Positions 21,904 to 24,294 of a stretch of DNA of 24,294 nucleotides are shown piece after piece (position 1 is the first letter of the stretch; each line of letters starts with the position of its first letter). The notes below the pieces were generated by a model. That model was not told where the DNA came from, ran no database searches, and saw only the letters and a list, made by a program, of their open reading frames with translations. This DNA comes from CAZBWS01 sp964495705 (GTDB lineage: Bacteria > Pseudomonadota > Gammaproteobacteria > HTCC5015). Location of the stretch: positions 1 to 24,294 of the forward strand of contig CAZBWS010000037.1 of assembly GCA_964495705.1 (NCBI GenBank). The letters run 5' to 3'. The translations under genes were made by a program, and so were the position numbers.

Positions 21904-22944
21904 TTGGAAAAAAAGACTAAATTCATAGCAGCTATATTGGCCGTATGCATGCTATTCACAGCCAAATTACAAGCCGACGTAAAGGTTTCTACTAAAGGTG
22001 GTTTAAAAGTCACTAGCGGCAATTATAGTTTTCAAGTTGGTGGTCGTATTATGTATGACTATAATCGCACCGAAAATAATGGCGTTGTAGTGGAAGATGA
22101 GCTAGGAGCTCGTCGTACACGTCTCAATGTTCAAGGAACGGTCGCTAAAGACTGGCAATTCAAAACTCAGTTCAATACGGATAGTGCGGGCGGCTTCGTA
22201 GACTTGTATTTACGTTATACCGGTTTTGGCCATGCTGCGGCGGTGACTATAGGCAACCAGCAGCAGCCCTTCGGCTTAGAGCAGCTAACCTCGTCTAAAG
22301 ATATCAGTATTTTAGAGCGTGCTGCGACTACAGAGCTATTTGCCACTGGACATGCAGAAGGTGTTCAGCTCAGTGGAAAGCTTGACGCTAATCAGACCTA
22401 TGCCGCGGGCCTGTATTTCGAAGATGTAGATCCTGACAATACGGGGCAAGAAGTGGGCGTTGCCGCACGTTACACCATTGCGCCGGTTAAAACGGATAGC
22501 AGCCTAATGCATTTAGGTGTGGCTTATAGTGATATTGATGAGACGAATGCGCTGGGCTTGGAAGTTGCCGCAGTATCGGGGTCTTTCCATGTTCAAGCGG
22601 AGTACTTTGACGGTGATTTCGGTGATGAGAGCTTGTCTGGTCAGTATGTACAAGTGGGTTATATCCTAACGGGCGAGACGCGCCCCTATAGCGGTGGCAA
22701 GTTTAAGCGTGTTAAGCCAGCTAGCCAAGGTGGAGCATGGGAAGTGGTTGCGCGCTATGAAGACGGCGATGGCGATTTTGGTGATATCGAGCTAGGTGAA
22801 ACCGATGCAACGGCCTATACCGTCGGCGTTAACTGGTACGCACATAATAATGTTCGCTTCGGCCTGAACTACACTGATGGTGAAGACGAAAATAGCGATG
22901 ATGAAGGCGAAGAAATACGTCTAAGGGCACAGCTGACATTCTAG
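21904..22944 (+). CDS. Outer-membrane porin, OprO/OprP (phosphate-selective) family, copy 1
   Basis: This 346-residue outer-membrane beta-barrel has a signal peptide ending near QAD and a C-terminal Phe (RAQLTF). Family motifs are ARRTRLNVQGTVAKDWQFKTQFN, LRYTGFG, TIGNQQQPFGLEQLTSSKDI, and the late GETRPYSGGKFKRVKPASQGG. OprO/P porins favour anions such as phosphate or polyphosphate, but many marine relatives have unknown cargo. The lysine and arginine residues that set selectivity were not checked. The start is TTG: the codon that is ATG in copy 2 is AAA here, while GAGA-TTTCAA-TTG is aligned with GAGG-TTTGAA-TTG. Its last 386 bp before the stop region are identical to copy 2. Confidence 0.9.
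   Translation: MEKKTKFIAAILAVCMLFTAKLQADVKVSTKGGLKVTSGNYSFQVGGRIMYDYNRTENNGVVVEDELGARRTRLNVQGTVAKDWQFKTQFNTDSAGGFVDLYLRYTGFGHAAAVTIGNQQQPFGLEQLTSSKDISILERAATTELFATGHAEGVQLSGKLDANQTYAAGLYFEDVDPDNTGQEVGVAARYTIAPVKTDSSLMHLGVAYSDIDETNALGLEVAAVSGSFHVQAEYFDGDFGDESLSGQYVQVGYILTGETRPYSGGKFKRVKPASQGGAWEVVARYEDGDGDFGDIELGETDATAYTVGVNWYAHNNVRFGLNYTDGEDENSDDEGEEIRLRAQLTF
22549..22934 (+). repeat. 386-bp direct repeat, copy A (porin 1 3' part)
   Basis: Base-by-base comparison shows no difference from 23772-24157. On either side the two genes differ at many positions, including silent ones, so the identity is sharply bounded. Confidence 0.95.
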
Positions 22945-23053
22945 GCCGCCATCTAGCTACTTATAAAGCAGAGTTAATGTTGGCGTTCAATTTGATAGAA
23001 AAGCTCTTGGTAAACTGTGAAAGGGCAATTCTCCCCCATAAAAAAGCCTTTGT

Positions 23054-23059
23054 CATAAT
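23054..23059 (+). promoter_or_regulatory. Candidate -10 box of the second porin gene
   Basis: CATAAT at 76 nt before the TTG start corresponds in position to TATAAT of the first porin. The gap between the porins has no terminator, so the second gene may be served both by this promoter and by read-through. Confidence 0.4.
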
Positions 23060-23072
23060 CCTGTAACACGAA

Positions 23073-23106
23073 GGTGCCAGAATGCACTGCCTGCTGAAGA
23101 GGCGCC
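23073..23106 (+). promoter_or_regulatory. Structured leader of the second porin gene
   Basis: GCCT (23089-23092) pairs with AGGC (23100-23103), and GGTGCC (23073-23078) can pair with GGCGCC (23101-23106) through one G-U. Both are the counterparts of the stems in the first porin leader, and CCAGAAT and GGCGCCCAGAC are conserved around them. Confidence 0.5.
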
Positions 23107-23129
23107 CAGACAAATAAATGAGGTTTGAA

Positions 23130-24167
23130 TTGGAAATGAACACTAAATTAATAGCAGCCACATTTGCTGCATGCACGTTACTGACAACAAATGTACAAGC
23201 TGAAGTTAAGATCTCTACTAAAGGTGGCTTGAAGGTTACTAGTGGTGATTATAAGTTTCAGGTGGGTGGTCGCATTATGTATGACTACAATCGTGCCGAG
23301 GAAAATGGTGTTGTAGATGAAGACGCGTTTGAAGCTCGACGCACACGCCTCTATGTAAAAGGCACGGTCGCTAAAGATTGGCAGTTTAAGACGCAATACA
23401 ATACCGATGGATCGGGTGTTGAAGACCTTTATTTACGTTACACAGGTTTTGGTAAAGGGGCTGTAGTCACTGTGGGTAATCAGCAGCAGCCCTTTGGCTT
23501 GGAGCTACTGACGTCATCTAAGGATATTAGTGTGTTAGAGCGTACAGCGGCAACAGAGCTGTTTACAGTTGGTCGCGCAGAAGGTGTTGTGCTGAGCGGC
23601 AAGTTTGACGGCAACCAAACCTATGCCGCAGGTCTTTACTTCGATGACGTGGATCCTAATGACACGGGTGAAGAGGCCGGCTTTGCTGCGCGTTACACCA
23701 TTGCTCCTCTTAAAACAGATAATAGCCTCGTTCACTTAGGTGCGGCATATCGTGATATTGATGACACAGAAGCGCTGGGCTTGGAAGTTGCCGCAGTATC
23801 GGGGTCTTTCCATGTTCAAGCGGAGTACTTTGACGGTGATTTCGGTGATGAGAGCTTGTCTGGTCAGTATGTACAAGTGGGTTATATCCTAACGGGCGAG
23901 ACGCGCCCCTATAGCGGTGGCAAGTTTAAGCGTGTTAAGCCAGCTAGCCAAGGTGGAGCATGGGAAGTGGTTGCGCGCTATGAAGACGGCGATGGCGATT
24001 TTGGTGATATCGAGCTAGGTGAAACCGATGCAACGGCCTATACCGTCGGCGTTAACTGGTACGCACATAATAATGTTCGCTTCGGCCTGAACTACACTGA
24101 TGGTGAAGACGAAAATAGCGATGATGAAGGCGAAGAAATACGTCTAAGGGCACAGCTTACCTTCTAG
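23130..24167 (+). CDS. Outer-membrane porin, OprO/OprP (phosphate-selective) family, copy 2
   Basis: This 345-residue paralogue of the preceding porin has a signal peptide with likely cleavage after VQA (mature AEVKISTKGG) and a C-terminal Phe. Motifs are as in copy 1: ARRTRLYVKGTVAKDWQFKTQYN, VGNQQQPFGLELLTSSKDI. GAGG stands 6 nt before TTG at 23130, a better spacing than for ATG at 23136 (12 nt), and the TTG is shared with copy 1. An ATG at 23118 overlaps the ribosome site and is unlikely. The N-terminal two-thirds differ from copy 1 at many residues, yet the last part is identical at DNA level. Confidence 0.9.
   Translation: MEMNTKLIAATFAACTLLTTNVQAEVKISTKGGLKVTSGDYKFQVGGRIMYDYNRAEENGVVDEDAFEARRTRLYVKGTVAKDWQFKTQYNTDGSGVEDLYLRYTGFGKGAVVTVGNQQQPFGLELLTSSKDISVLERTAATELFTVGRAEGVVLSGKFDGNQTYAAGLYFDDVDPNDTGEEAGFAARYTIAPLKTDNSLVHLGAAYRDIDDTEALGLEVAAVSGSFHVQAEYFDGDFGDESLSGQYVQVGYILTGETRPYSGGKFKRVKPASQGGAWEVVARYEDGDGDFGDIELGETDATAYTVGVNWYAHNNVRFGLNYTDGEDENSDDEGEEIRLRAQLTF
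23772..24157 (+). repeat. 386-bp direct repeat, copy B (porin 2 3' part)
   Basis: Identical to 22549-22934 at an offset of 1223 bp. The identity ends 10 bp before the stop codon's last base (GCTTACCTTC here, GCTGACATTC in copy A). Confidence 0.95.
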
Positions 24168-24193
24168 TCTTTAAAGCTGGATATTAAGCCAAT

Positions 24194-24222
24194 AAAAAAG
24201 GGCGCCCTAGGGCGCCCTTTTT
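24194..24222. terminator. Bidirectional intrinsic terminator
   Basis: Stem GGGCGCC (24200-24206) / GGCGCCC (24211-24217) with loop CTAG is flanked by six A and five T. It lies between the second porin and the minus-strand gene at the right edge. Confidence 0.92.
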
Positions 24223-24246
24223 ACACTTTATGAAAACAGTGTTTGC

Positions 24247-24294
24247 TTAGAAGCTAAGCTTGATGCCGCCAGCTAGGACAGATGCGTCGCCGTC
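24247..24294 (-). CDS. C-terminal end of an outer-membrane protein, 5' part off the window
   Basis: The minus strand reads DGDASVLAGGIKLSF and then TAA. An alternating pattern ending in Phe is the usual last strand of an outer-membrane beta-barrel (recognised by BamA). With only 15 residues the family cannot be named. It converges on the porin pair with a shared terminator. Confidence 0.55.
   Translation of the reverse strand, partial: DGDASVLAGGIKLSF

Noticed and set aside
1..24294. Phage, integrase, transposase, toxin-antitoxin or CRISPR system
   Set aside because: No such gene or repeat array was found on either strand.

Overview
The window looks like chromosome of a marine gammaproteobacterium of moderate GC, probably of the Pseudomonadales/Cellvibrionales type. 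The evidence is gene content and order: selU beside a PhnD-like transporter, thiD-thiE-hemL divergent from rubredoxin, a Pseudomonas-type Zur regulator, and OprO/OprP-like porins. The genus is inference. No tRNA, rRNA, CRISPR array, prophage or insertion sequence was seen.

Layout. (1) 1-5943, minus strand: selU (tRNA 2-selenouridine synthase), then an ABC transporter of the phosphonate-type family (binding protein, ATPase, fused double permease), then an iron-containing alcohol dehydrogenase and a hotdog thioesterase that runs off the left edge. The link to selU and the form of the binding protein point to the putative selenate/selenium-oxyanion branch of the family rather than to phosphonate. 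(2) 6134-6640, plus: a small periplasmic protein of unknown function that resembles one lobe of the binding protein. (3) 6685-9313: greB and rluE (minus), a glycerophosphodiesterase (minus) and a DUF1499 protein (plus). (4) 9365-13714: a signalling block with a TetR regulator, a membrane class III nucleotide cyclase (plus) and a periplasmic-sensing diguanylate cyclase (minus), the last two meeting stop to stop. (5) 13790-18265: thiD-thiE-hemL (minus), and a 57-residue rubredoxin plus a MATE exporter (plus). (6) 18236-20660: a HIT hydrolase and CpdA cAMP phosphodiesterase (minus), Zur (plus) and a PlsC acyltransferase (minus). (7) 20891-24294: an exported delta-class carbonic anhydrase, two tandem OprO/P-family porins, and the last 15 codons of another outer-membrane protein on the minus strand.

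The strongest unexplained signal is a short word. The 9-mer ATGCGGATA (reverse complement TATCCGCAT) occurs exactly 12 times by my count, against about 0.2 expected. It is split evenly between strands, lies in all three codon registers and once between genes, and has an extended consensus AATGCGGATA[G/T][G/C]C. It sits in the transporter and housekeeping genes and is missing from the signalling and porin blocks. This is the pattern of a DNA-uptake-type sequence, and it does not match the Haemophilus or Neisseria uptake words.

Other notable points are a porin pair whose last 386 bp are identical while the first parts have diverged (gene conversion), a leader RNA shared by both porins with a compensated stem, a 75-bp hairpin inside the transporter operon, and a cyclase carrying the glutamate typical of GTP-using enzymes. 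Several genes use TTG or GTG starts.
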